Of a stretch of 64,000 nt of DNA, positions 35,973 to 45,242 are shown piece by piece; position 1 is the first letter of the stretch; each line of letters starts with the position of its first letter. The translations under genes were made by a program, and so were the position numbers. Origin of the DNA: Ktedonobacter racemifer DSM 44963 (GTDB lineage: Bacteria; Chloroflexota; Ktedonobacteria; Ktedonobacterales; Ktedonobacteraceae); assembly GCF_000178855.1 (NCBI RefSeq), contig NZ_ADVG01000002.1, positions 372,001-436,000 of the forward strand. Reading direction: 5' to 3'. Below the pieces are notes generated by a model that was given only the letters and a program-made list of their open reading frames with translations, did not search any database and was not told the origin of the DNA.

Positions 35973-36042
35973 ATACATCATCGATTTGACTTTGTCAAGC
36001 TTTTTTCTCTCTCTTTGGTGCCTATAGATTGACGTTTAAACT

Positions 36043-37541
36043 ACCTAAGTTTCGCCCAAATTGACGACAGTCCAGCGAGCCAGTGCAGAGCTTGCAAAAA
36101 GCAGAGCGATACTCCATAGCTAATGAAGGAACAAAGGAGCTTTCATTAGAAAAAGGAGTATCACCATGAACGAGTCTATCACAACAACAACGAACCATTT
36201 CACTGGATGCGCCATCCTGGCCGCCATAGGAGCCAAATTGCAGCAATTGGATGTCTTGAGCCCGATCCGCAAGAGAGTGCAGATCAGGCAGAAAACCATC
36301 AAGCATACGCCTCTCGACAAGCTGATGGATGCGTTTATCAGTCTGTTGGCTGGAGCCCATGGACTGGTAGAAATCAACAGTCGGCTGCGAGCCGATCCGG
36401 GCTTGCAACGAGCCTTCGGTCGAACCTCTTGTGCTGAGCAGTCGGTGGTGCAAGAGACGCTTTCTGCCTGTGCTGAGGAAAATGTCCTTCAGTTGCATCA
36501 GGCGCTCGATGAGATCTACCGCGCTCAGAGCCAAGGCTTTCATCATGACTATCAGGCCGCTTTTCAACTCTTGGACGTGGACCTGACGGGCATGCCTTGT
36601 GGACCAAAAGCGGCGTTTGCCACGCGCGGCTATTTTGCAGGACTCTATCATCGCCGAGGGCGGCAATTGGGTCGTGTGCTGGCGACCCAGTATGAAGAAG
36701 TCGTGGTCGATCAGCTTTTTGCAGGCAATGTCCAACTGATCAAGGCTCTGCAACCGCTGGTAGAGACTGCTGAGACGACCTTGCAATTGGACGATGCCAA
36801 ACGCAGACGGACCATTATCCGTGTCGATGCAGGTGCGGGAACCGAGGACGACCTCAATTGGCTGCTCTCCCGAGGCTACGAGGTCATGGCGAAAGAATAC
36901 TCGGGACGACGTATCACGCGACTGTCTCAAACGGTCAAGGAATGGGTCCAGGACCCCACCTGGTCGGAACGTTCCTTTGGCTGGGTGAGCGAGGAAGCCG
37001 CTGGCTACGTCCGTCCCATGCGACGTATTGCGGTACGCTGTCGCAGAAGAGATGGCACATTTGCTTATGGCATTCTGATGTGTTCGCTCTCGATTGAGCA
37101 GGTTCTTCCCCTTCTGGGATGGGAGGCATCGCAAGCGGCTGATCCCACGGCGGTGCTCTTGGCCTATGTGACCTTTTATGATCAGCGTGGTGGAGGCATC
37201 GAAACCTCCTTCAAGGGTGATAAACAGGGATTGGGACTGACGAAACGCAATAAGAAGCGCTTTGAGGCGCAGTACATGCTGGCGCTGCTCGGCTCACTGG
37301 CTCACAACGTGGTGGTCTGGGCACGTCGCTGGCTGAACAGCCCAAAAATCCATCGTTATGGCATCTTGCGTATGGTGCGTGATGTCTTTCATGTCAGCGG
37401 TTTGCTCCGTTTCAATGCGTTGCATCAGGTGGTTGAGATCGAGCTCAATCAGGACGCTCCCCTGGCTCACTCACTCCTCTATCCCTTGCAGGAGCTGCTT
37501 GCTCCCTTCCAGATTGTTGTTATTTTGGGCGAAACTTAGGT
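36043..37541 (+). mobile_element. Complete IS1380-family insertion sequence
   Basis: Terminal inverted repeats ACCTAAGTTTCGCCCAAA at 36043 and its complement ending at 37541, with a directly repeated AAACT on each side (36038-36042 and 37542-37546) as target duplication. 1499 bp, one intact transposase gene. Features point to a recent, probably active insertion. Confidence 0.9.
36166..37539 (+). CDS. IS1380-family transposase (DDE)
   Basis: 457 aa, intact. DDE residues: first Asp in LLDVDLTGMPCG, second in TIIRVDAGAGTEDD, Glu in YDQRGGGIETSFKGDKQG, matching the IS4/IS1380 Y-(2)-R-(3)-E-(6)-K signature. The stop codon lies inside the right inverted repeat, as is common in compact IS. Preceded by AAAGGAG 10 nt before the ATG. 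Confidence 0.93.
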   Translation: MNESITTTTNHFTGCAILAAIGAKLQQLDVLSPIRKRVQIRQKTIKHTPLDKLMDAFISLLAGAHGLVEINSRLRADPGLQRAFGRTSCAEQSVVQETLSACAEENVLQLHQALDEIYRAQSQGFHHDYQAAFQLLDVDLTGMPCGPKAAFATRGYFAGLYHRRGRQLGRVLATQYEEVVVDQLFAGNVQLIKALQPLVETAETTLQLDDAKRRRTIIRVDAGAGTEDDLNWLLSRGYEVMAKEYSGRRITRLSQTVKEWVQDPTWSERSFGWVSEEAAGYVRPMRRIAVRCRRRDGTFAYGILMCSLSIEQVLPLLGWEASQAADPTAVLLAYVTFYDQRGGGIETSFKGDKQGLGLTKRNKKRFEAQYMLALLGSLAHNVVVWARRWLNSPKIHRYGILRMVRDVFHVSGLLRFNALHQVVEIELNQDAPLAHSLLYPLQELLAPFQIVVILGET

Positions 37542-37724
37542 AAACTAACCGAATGTATCAGAACTTCTCTGGAAGTTCCGTGAAAGGGAAGAAATTCAGA
37601 AAAATGTGACGAGAATCGTCACACTGGGGCAAGCGGAGGCAGTTTTGGGGCATTGCGAACGACCGGAAACCGCTTTGCCTTGGGAATACTGGCGCCTTTC
37701 TTTCTGCCTTTCGATTTTTCGCTA

Positions 37725-37780
37725 AAAAGAAGAGAAGAGCATTCTCCCCTGTCAGGGGGAGAATGCTCTTCTCTTCTTTT
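37725..37780. terminator. Strong bidirectional terminator
   Basis: A ~25-bp perfect stem (AAAAGAAGAGAAGAGC... pairing with ...GCTCTTCTCTTCTTTT) around a 5-nt loop, with A and T runs on the outer ends. It closes the RRM gene, whose stop is 15 bp away. Confidence 0.85.
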
Positions 37781-37794
37781 CTCGCTATAAGAGA

Positions 37795-38115
37795 CTAGTA
37801 GCGGTCGCGATAACCACCACCATTTGAGCTGCGATCGCGGCTCTGATAGCCACCACCACCACCGCCGGGAGCGCGACGCTCACGCGCCTCGTTGACCGTA
37901 ATGGTGCGGTCGCCCAGGGTTGAGCCGTTCAGCTGCTCAATAGCCGCGCGAGCCTCGTCATCGCTGCTCATCTCAACAAAGCCAAAGCCTTTGCTGCGCC
38001 CGGTCTCACGATCGGTGATGACTGTGGCGAAAGTAACCTGGCCGATCTGCTCAAAAAGCTGGATCAGATCCTGCTCGGTTGACTGATAGGGGAGGCCCCC
38101 AACGTAAATTCTCAT
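37795..38115 (-). CDS. RRM RNA-binding protein with Gly/Arg-rich tail
   Basis: Start set at MRIYVGGLPY (AGGAG 10 nt upstream). About 106 aa: a single RNA-recognition motif with RNP2 IYVGGL and RNP1 KGFGFVEM, then a flexible Gly/Arg/Ser tail. The plan equals the cyanobacterial cold-inducible Rbp proteins, which bind RNA in place of, or beside, CspA-type chaperones. The ~170-nt region upstream may be a long regulated leader. Single-gene transcript ended by the strong terminator downstream. Confidence 0.94.
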   Translation of the reverse strand: MRIYVGGLPYQSTEQDLIQLFEQIGQVTFATVITDRETGRSKGFGFVEMSSDDEARAAIEQLNGSTLGDRTITVNEARERRAPGGGGGGYQSRDRSSNGGGYRDRY

Positions 38116-38287
38116 CTTAATTCTACTCCTGTGCTGACATCTCTCGACAATTGATGCTCGTGAAACCAACTCTCACAGGAGCGATCCAATTCCTTCTAAT
38201 GCCATACGTTAACAAAAACAACATAGAGGGATAGTTTATTCCCTGATACGAGACGGTTTTGAAACCGTGAGATCGCATCACTCTGTG

Positions 38288-38371
38288 TTTAATGGGCTTC
38301 CCGCTTGTTTGCGCCAGATGTACAGCCTGCTCTTTGAACTCTTTTGTGTAGACCTTTTGGACTTTTGCCAT
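38288..38371 (-). pseudogene. IS3-family OrfA, N-terminal fragment
   Basis: The minus strand reads MAKVQKVYTKEFKEQAVHLA then QTSGKPIK, the usual start of an IS3-type OrfA helix-turn-helix protein, and then turns into unrelated sequence. Only ~28 codons remain. Confidence 0.7.
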
Positions 38372-38464
38372 CTTGATCCCTTTCCTGATTTGCTAGAGTA
38401 TATCTCAGCTTTACCGGCTCTATCCAATCATCGGGGGTAAGATCATTGCATAGTGCCTGCGTGA

Positions 38465-39880
38465 AAGAGAATGCAACTGTTTCCAAAAAGGTGGGAAAAA
38501 GGGATTAACCGTGGGCAAGACGCCACACGTTCGGGCTTCTTGACAGATGAGGACATCTGTTCTATACTTAAGGAAACATCAGGCAGGAGAAAGAGCAGAA
38601 CCGCATGATTCGCGCCCATAAGATCAGACTGAATCCCACCTCAGAACAGGCCAACTCCTTTGCACGCGCCGCAGGGGTGGCCCGCTTCGTGTGGAATTGG
38701 GCGCTGGCCGAGTGGAATCGGCAATATGAAGCCGGGGAGAAACCGACAGCCCTCAAGCTCAAGAAGCAATTTAACGCGATCCGACGGGAGCAATTCCCCT
38801 GGACCTGGGATGTGACCAAGAACGCCTCTGACCAGCCTTTTCTTGATCTGGGCAAAGCCTTTACGGCGTTCTTCGAGGGGAAGGCTCGCCGTCCGAAGTT
38901 CAAGAGCAAGAAACGCAGCAAGCCGAGCTTCTATCTCGCCAACGACCAATTCGAGGTCGGGGATCATCGCCTCTGGGTTCCCAAGCTCGGATGGGTCAAT
39001 ATGGCCGAGAGAGAATCTCCGCTTTGAGGGAAACGTTCTCGGTGCACGCATCACCAGAACAGCAGATTGGTGGTTCGTGAGCATCCAGGTCGAACTCCCT
39101 GACGAGATCCCGGTGAAGAAAGCGGCAGCGGTGGGCATCGATGTCGGACTGAACCGCCTGGCGACCTTGAGTACGGGAGAGCAAGTCGAGAACCAAGCAT
39201 TCCTCAAAACCGCGCTCAAGAAGCTGCGCCAGGCCAACAAACGCCTGCATCGCAGAAAACCGGGATCGAAGAATCGGGAAAAAGCACGCAGGCAGGTGGC
39301 ACGCCTGCACTACCAGATTGTGTGCTTGCGCCAGGATGTCCTTCAGAAGCTCTCGACCAGGCTGGCGGACAGTTATGGAATCATCGGGGTGGAGAACCTG
39401 TATCTCAAGGGACTGCCCAAAAACCAGCGCCTAGCCCGCGCGTTCTCCGACGCCTCGCTGGGCACTCTGGTGCGCCTGCTGGAAGCCAAGGCCACCCAAC
39501 GGGGTGGACAGGTGATCAAGGTAGACCGTTTCTTTCCTTCCAGCAAGACCTGCCACTGCTGTGGGTGGACATGGGATCAGATGACCCTCAAGGATCGCAT
39601 CTTTGTGTGCCAGAACTCCCCCTGCCCGTATGTTCAATTTCCCCAGGATCGCGACCACAATGCTGGTCACAATGTCCTGCAGGAAGCCCTGCGCTTGATC
39701 GGGCTCGTTGATCAAGCCGTCTCCGGTACTGGCTCGGACGAAGACGTAAACTGGGCTGTGGACGCGGGGTAAGACCAAAAAGACCAGCCGGTCTTGAGGC
39801 ACCTACGGATGAAGCAGCAACAACGAAAGACGCAGGAAGGCGATGCTTGCATACGTTTTCCTACATTAATCGGAGCAGGT
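38465..39880 (+). mobile_element. TnpB-only element, type 2, copy A
   Basis: Left part (AACTGTTTCC...AACCGTGGGCAAGACGCCACA) and right part (GACGCGGGGTAAGACCAAAAAG...GCTTGCATACGTTTT...CTACATTAAT) are shared with copy B at 61278-62690, which defines the element limits by comparison. Contains one tnpB, no TnpA. Confidence 0.8.
38605..39772 (+). pseudogene. tnpB: tnpB (type 2, copy A), broken by a 4-nt duplication
   Basis: Reads MIRAHKIRLNPTSEQANSFA through GWVNMAE, then a GAGA duplication near 39005 (GCCGAGAGAGAATCTCC; copy B has the equivalent of GCCGAGAATCTCC) shifts the frame. The rest continues ENLRFEGNVLGARITR with RuvC Asp in GIDVGLNRLATL, Glu in GVENLYLKGL, zinc finger CHCCGW...CPYVQF and Asp in DRDHNAGHN. 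Without the duplication it would be a ~388-aa intact TnpB, so inactivation is recent, or a sequencing error. Confidence 0.88.
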
Positions 39881-39948
39881 TCCTCATGCTGGCATCTTGA
39901 GGTCATAACATTTTTTCCTTCCGTTTTTCCCGCTAAGCATGCAGCAAT

Positions 39949-40197
39949 TCATGTAGAAGGCGAGAAAGAAGTCTTTCGTGGCCGTCGCTGGCGCGAGGCA
40001 GTGGCATATTTGACCATTTGATCGTATTGCTGGCGAATCAGTTCCCAGTTGATTGCACGCTCCAAGATCAGGGACAGGTGAGGATAGTGCTCTTCATCCG
40101 TTTTGTCTACCAGATACAGTTTCTGCTCATAGATGTTTTTAAGCCGAGGCATCAACCTGAGAACTGGACAAGAGGGTTTCTCATTCATTCGGCTCAA
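39949..40197 (-). pseudogene. Tn3-family transposase, internal fragment
   Basis: The frame contains RLMPRLKNIYEQKLYLVDK and INWELIRQQYDQMVKYATA, which match the conserved catalytic-region segment of Tn3-type TnpA (family form: RxxxI...W..I..QYDEMVKYATAL). Both ends of the gene are missing. It records a past Tn3-like insertion. Confidence 0.75.
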
Positions 40198-40416
40198 GCC
40201 TCTCGCTAGCCCCTGTGGGGGGACACGGCTTCGTTACAGATAAACCCTGGCTGTGAATGGCTCGGTGACAGTCTGGGTGAAGCAGGACACGGTTTGCATG
40301 TCCGTCGCTGCCGCCTTTGGATCTCCAAATGATATGGTGGCTATGCCAGCCGGTAAGTTCGGTGAGCTTTTGTTGGCAGTGTGGACAGATTCCGTGTTGC
40401 TCTTCCCAGAGATGGA

Positions 40417-40536
40417 GTATGATGTCTCCTCTCGAACGGCTTCGACGAGAAACGCTCCAATATCTGTATCATCTTCCACTACGAGCACGGCTTTTGCAGC
40501 AGAGTGGGATACTTTTTCCCTTGGCTGAAGCATCGT
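40417..40536 (-). pseudogene. Response-regulator receiver domain, N-terminal fragment
   Basis: MLQPREKVSHSAAKAVLVVE followed by DDTDIGAFLVEAVREETSY is the first strand, acidic pair and helix of a receiver domain. After ETSY the homology stops and the frame reads unrelated sequence. The phospho-acceptor Asp is not present. Confidence 0.7.
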
Positions 40537-40664
40537 ATTCATCCTTTTTCGGCAGTGAACGAAGAACACTACTATTGATACGTGAGATGCCTGTATATCG
40601 CCTCACACTTTCCGTTGTGGCAAGCAGCCATCCATCCTTCACATCTACACAGCGATAATTACCC

Positions 40665-41441
40665 TGGTGCGGTCGACGAGGGGATCGCTCCCCTCGCCTC
40701 CGCTTCAAAACCGGACGTGCGACGTTAACCGCATCCGGCTCCTCAGTCAAAGAGTCCTTGTCATGGATACTGGTAATGAGCCAGCTTGAAAGCTGTTCTT
40801 TCGGCGCCATAGCCACTCACTCGCTACTGTTGCTGCCTTGCGGCCCTGGCAGGGTTCACGGTGCCTTCGGATCTCAACGCTTCCTGGTCCGCTTTCTTCT
40901 CTTTGACCGTCCCCACGTCAGCATATCCTGAGCATTACCTCAAACCTTCGCTTCTTGGGGAATCCTTCCAGCCATGCCATAGGGTTGACACCTTCTCTGT
41001 TGCCAGAGAGAACATGGCTGGTTCCCACGTTCCTGAGCTTCGTTTTGCGTCGTTTTAGGCTGGTCCTATGCACCGGGTTTATCGGGAGTGAACCCTGGTC
41101 ACTTAGGGGTATGCCAGGCCCCTATCCTTCACCAATTTGGTCAAGCCACTACTCCACGTCGGCTTGTTCTCAGTTACGATGCCTCAACCAGACCTTCGCT
41201 TGCGCTAGCCATGACGACCGGCTTGCGGGGATGATCCCGTTGGAGTCGGGACTTACCCGCTTTTCTTCCCGCTTCAGCAGATTGAGAGTCAGTCTCACCA
41301 CTGGGGAAGATGCATTTCCCTGTTCACAAGGGGTTGGGAATTGGCTCAAAGCCGCGCCCAACATCGAAACTCAAGTTATCAAGGATCACTCCTTGTCGAT
41401 CATCCCCCGATAACTATCGGTCTCGACCGAACGTGTCGCAC
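40665..41441 (-). ncRNA. Group II intron ribozyme lacking its intron-encoded protein
   Basis: On the minus strand the element begins GTGCGACACGTTCGGTCG (41441), the 5' GUGYG consensus. Domain V lies at 40707-40741: GAGCCGGATGCG-GTTAAC-GTCGCACGTCCGGTTTT, with the catalytic AGC triad region and CG bulge context. A domain VI helix (GCGAGGGGA-GCGA-TCCCCTCGTC) follows and the 3' end is near 40665. Total length ~775 nt; domain IV has only ~90 nt and no reverse transcriptase, so mobility would need a protein in trans. The exact 3' splice point was not fixed. Confidence 0.8.
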
Positions 41442-41876
41442 CCCTAAGGTTAAGGTGGAGGAGACGAACGGAACTCCTGTCTCCCTTCAGAAAGGTCTAC
41501 CTTTGGCGTCGCAAATGATAGACCAAATGATAGACCTTTCATACGCGCAGAAATGTCAGACTCTTTCTGGTTAGGCCACCATGGTCTGTAGGTCACTTCG
41601 ACGTACACCGTCACTCTCATCGTAGCTTTGGTTGACCAACAGGCAGGGCATCCCAATCTCATTCGCTCTCCTAAACGGGTTCTTGCTCATACTTGGGAGG
41701 GCTTGAGCTATAAAATACCCAGTGGTAAGCGACCATGAGTTGAGTGAACGTGCTGCTTGTAGCCTTGCCTATCGATGAAGGTGCAATGTAGACACGTTTC
41801 AGCTTCTCTTCAGGAACATGTTGTACTCTCTTGAGAAAAAGTACGAAAAAACAGCTTTGCGTAGAAGAGGTGAGTC
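41442..41876. other. Region between group II intron and PQQ-type gene, no gene seen
   Basis: No frame is convincing. A tandem 12-bp repeat AAATGATAGACC occurs twice near 41514-41537. The first part is presumably the 5' exon of the intron; the last part should hold the promoter of the propeller-protein gene. Confidence 0.4.
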
Positions 41877-43283
41877 GTGGGTACGCCTGAAGATGAGCAA
41901 ACCATAAACGATACTGAAGTCGAAATGACCGATTTGGACCCACCAGGCACAGTTCACAAGGTGTTGGGCATACGGGTCATTCAGGGTCAACGTCTTTCAT
42001 TCCAGACACGCTGGTTCCTGCTCCTGCTGACCATCATGGGAGGATTTGTCTTTCTTTTTCTCTGGCTTCCGAATATACCTCAGGGGGCCAAAGATACCCA
42101 TCCAGCGGGAACTCCGGTGGTGGCTCACCCAACGTTTGTGCCAAAGTCTCTCTCTCTGCTGGATGGGGTGATCTATATCACAACAGCAGACGAGAATATA
42201 CACGCGTTGCGCGCCAGCGATGGTTCTCTGCTCTGGCGCCACCCAGGGCTTGTTGATGCCTATCCGGTAGCCAGCACCAATGGAGTCGTGTTCCTGTTAG
42301 AACCACAAAGTGGAATGGTCGATGCGCTGCGGATCAGTGATGGAACCGTGCTCTGGCAAAGGAGAGGGCTTGGCTGGTCTGGCGTCGAAAACGGGCTCGT
42401 TTTTGTCAGCGAAGAGACGACGATAAAAGCCCTGCGCGTCAGCGATGGCTCCCTCGTCTGGCAGCGGAAAGTCGCCAGGCAAGGACTTTGGGTCGCAAAC
42501 GGCATTGTCTATGCGCTCCCAGATTTCGGCGGCGTGGGCGCATTCCGCGCCACTGACGGCTCTCCGCTCTGGCACCACAACATCGACGGCCTTCCCCTCG
42601 GGGTAGACAATCACATGATCTACCTGGACTTATGGGACCATAGTGCGGCTGCCCTCCGCACCAGCGACGGCTCCCTCGTCTGGAACCAGAAGAACGTCCA
42701 AGCAGATACCCTTTCTTCGATCAGAAACGGCATGCTCTATTTCCTGACCCCCAGTGGTGAGTTAGACGCGCTACGCGCCAGTGATGGCTCTTTGCTCTGG
42801 CACAAACACCTACCCGCAGCCAATGTTGCGGGCGCGTATGTGAACGCTTATGACCAGGTCGTTGCCCTCTGTTTCGAAAATGGCGCGAGAGACTTTCTGC
42901 GCGCCAGCGATGGCTCTTTGCTCTGGCACGCTCCCAATACCACCAGTGGAAGTGCCTACGGATTAGAGGCGGACGACAGTCTCACCTACTTTAGCACACC
43001 CAATGGGGGAGTGGATGCCCGCCGCGTTACTGACGGCATGCTGCTCTGGCACCGCCCCGTCAAAGGGAACGTCATGCTGATAGAAAAGAGCATCATCTAC
43101 TTCACTACCGATGACGGGAGTATTCATGCCATGCGCGGCAGCGATGGCACGTTACTCTGGCATCATGTCTTGCGCATCTCCGCGCTCATCATCAACCAAA
43201 CCACCCAGCATGACACAACGGGCTTTAGCCCGCCGCAAGCTGCGCCGTTTCAACGGCGGCAGTTGGGCGTGCCCCGGCTTTAG
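41877..43283 (+). CDS. Membrane-anchored PQQ-like beta-propeller protein, 3' end altered by transposon
   Basis: GTG start with AGAGGTGA upstream. After a polar N-terminus there is one TM helix (about residues 40-60, FLLLLTIMGGFVFLFLWLP), then about nine repeats of the form 'ALRASDGSLLWxx', each a propeller blade of the PQQ/BamB type (residues ~85-440). Such proteins act as scaffolds, or bind PQQ when enzyme domains are present; none is seen. The last ~30 residues (from about HDTTGFSPPQ) are encoded by the left end of the TnpB element, so the native C-terminus is lost, although the propeller is nearly complete. Confidence 0.85.
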   Translation: MGTPEDEQTINDTEVEMTDLDPPGTVHKVLGIRVIQGQRLSFQTRWFLLLLTIMGGFVFLFLWLPNIPQGAKDTHPAGTPVVAHPTFVPKSLSLLDGVIYITTADENIHALRASDGSLLWRHPGLVDAYPVASTNGVVFLLEPQSGMVDALRISDGTVLWQRRGLGWSGVENGLVFVSEETTIKALRVSDGSLVWQRKVARQGLWVANGIVYALPDFGGVGAFRATDGSPLWHHNIDGLPLGVDNHMIYLDLWDHSAAALRTSDGSLVWNQKNVQADTLSSIRNGMLYFLTPSGELDALRASDGSLLWHKHLPAANVAGAYVNAYDQVVALCFENGARDFLRASDGSLLWHAPNTTSGSAYGLEADDSLTYFSTPNGGVDARRVTDGMLLWHRPVKGNVMLIEKSIIYFTTDDGSIHAMRGSDGTLLWHHVLRISALIINQTTQHDTTGFSPPQAAPFQRRQLGVPRL

Positions 43284-43730
43284 CCCTTGCATAGCACAAT
43301 AGAGAACATATGTTTGACGACTCCAACGTATTGTAGTACTCTCTAAAAGAGGTACAATATATTTTGAGAGAAACGTACTAAAAATGGCAAAAGCCACGAA
43401 AACAATCAGGCAAGCGTTGCAGTATCCGCCACAGTCAGCCCACTCCTTCGCGGAGCATCAGGCGCTCTACAATCGTGTCGTGGCCTTCTACTTTGAGGTC
43501 ATCCAGGCTCATGAGGGCATCCTCTCTCTCAAGAACAAGGAGGCCCTCACCGCCCTGGAGAAACTCACCCATGCGACGGAGAAGTGTATTGTTTTCCGAC
43601 TTTGGCTCTCGCAAAAGTACTTGAGATCGAAAAAGCAAACAAGCTATGAATATCGCACTTGCTCGCTTGTTTTAGCAAGCAAACAGTAAATTTGCGCTTC
43701 CTTGATTGCTTGAAATAAGCAAGCAAGTAG

Positions 43731-43783
43731 TAAAAAGAGAGCCTGCTCGCTTGATTTTGAGAAGCGAGCAGGCTCTCTTTTTA
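43731..43783. terminator. Terminator inside the nested IS left end
   Basis: A perfect 22-bp stem (TAAAAAGAGAGCCTGCTCGC... with its complement) around GATTTTGAG, A-rich before and T-rich after. It would block outside transcription from entering the transposase gene, a common IS safeguard. Confidence 0.8.
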
Positions 43784-43905
43784 CTCCTTGCTTCTCACTG
43801 TGAAATAGCCCTTGTCCGCTTGCTCGACTCCCTTCCCTTTCATCAGGTAAACTCCATGACAGGTGATCGTTTTCTCTGCTCTCCGCTTCTCAGAAAGGGA
43901 GTGTT

Positions 43906-45242
43906 ATGGAAGTTGAATATGTTGGAAAGCGTGCTCACCTCTTCCACCTGCTTCAGCAGCATCCTGAGTGGACACTTCAGCAGTATGCTGATGCGGTCGG
44001 CTGCTCTGTGAGCATGGTTTGTACCTGGCGTCAGCGGTTTCGAGAAGCCCAAGCCCAGGGAGCGCTCGATGCTTCCATCTTCTTTTCTCGCTCTCGCGCC
44101 CCTCACCATCACCCTCCTCGCATTGACACTGAGGTCAAAGAGCGGGTGCTCTCGATCCGTCAGGCTCCCCCAGAGCCGTTGCAGCGCACGCCTGGACCAC
44201 TGGCGATCCTGTATTATCTGCAGCGAGATGCGCGCCTTGCAGGCAAAAAAGGCCCGCTTGCCTCGTTCGACACGCACCATCTGGCGCATCCTGGATGCTG
44301 CAGGAGCCATTGAGCGCGATCCCCCTCGTCAACGCTCTCCGCGCCTGCCAAGAGCCCCTTTGGAAGAAGTCCAACTCGACTTCAAAGACATTTCCACCGT
44401 TCCTGCTGATCTGCATGATCCTGATGCCCGCGCGGCAGCATGTGATCGAAGCGTGCAACTTTGTCGACGCGGGCACCTCCCTCTTGCTCGATGCCCAGGT
44501 TCATGAAGATTTTCACGCGGAAACGGCCTTCCAGGCGGTGGTCGCCTTCTTGCGTCGCTCTGGCTGTCCTAGCATCTTGACTTTTGATCGCGATCCCCGC
44601 TGGGTGGGAAGTGCAACAGCACGCGATTTTCCCTCGGCCCTGTGCCAATTTCTCTTGTGTGTCGGCGTGCAACCCAATATCTTGCCACCACGCCACCCGG
44701 AACTTAACTGCTATGTGGAGCGCTATCATCGGACCTACAAAGAAGAATGTCTGTTCGTACATCGTCCTGGGACCCTCGAAGAGGTGCGCAACGTTACCGA
44801 GGCCTTTGAGCACTTCTACAACACACAACGTCCTCATCAGGGGCGCAGTTGTCGCAATCGTCCTCCCAGCCAGGCGCATCCTGTTCTGCCCACCTTACCC
44901 GCGCTTCCAGCTGTGGTCGACCCGGATGCCTGCTTACAAGCGGTTCACGGGCGGACCTATGCACGACGCGTCAAGTCAGACGGTCGCGTGAGCGTTGATG
45001 GGGCTGACTATTCCATCAAGCAAGCACTGGCTGGACAGCTCATCACCTTGTGTGTCAATGCAGTTGAGCGCTGCTTCGAGGTTCTGCAGCATGAGAGCAT
45101 CATCAAGCAGCTTCCCATCAAAGGGCTGCAAGGCCAACGGATGCCGCTCGATGACTACATTGCCTTGATGCAAGAGCGCGCTCGTTCAGAGGAACGACAG
45201 CGCATGATGAACCTGCGACGGCGACACCTCCAGGCGCGATAA
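43906..45242 (+). pseudogene. Integrase-type (rve) transposase of the nested IS, two frameshifts
   Basis: The N-terminal HTH part (LLQQHPEWTLQQYADAVGCS, CTWRQRFREA) runs in one frame to about 44240, where GGCAAAAAAGG allows slippage; the next frame gives RLPRSTRTIWRILDAAGA and LEEVQLDFKDIS (first Asp). Near 44440 it shifts again to HVIEACNFVDAG, with LTFDRDPRWVG (second Asp) and NCYVERYHRTYKEE (Glu). The C-terminal part has DYSIKQALAGQ. Family resemblance is to IS481-like enzymes. The A6 site could be programmed, but the second shift makes an inactive gene likely. Confidence 0.8.

Noticed and set aside
36022..37134. 370-codon minus frame inside the IS1380 element
   Set aside because: It is antisense to the intact transposase and has no start signal or recognisable domain.
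40198..40416. Possible HNH-endonuclease frame near the group II intron
   Set aside because: A few Cys/Trp/His residues in a + frame looked suggestive, but no HNH spacing or start could be supported.
43600..43730. CTTGCTTGC-rich tract considered as an origin or DnaA-box cluster
   Set aside because: It lies within the terminal region of an IS and shows no DnaA-box consensus; better explained as transposase binding sequence.
44235..44250. Programmed frameshift (A6) as the way to express the nested IS transposase
   Set aside because: The shift direction could be served by slippage, but a second unexplained frameshift near 44440 makes simple decay the better reading; kept only as a question.
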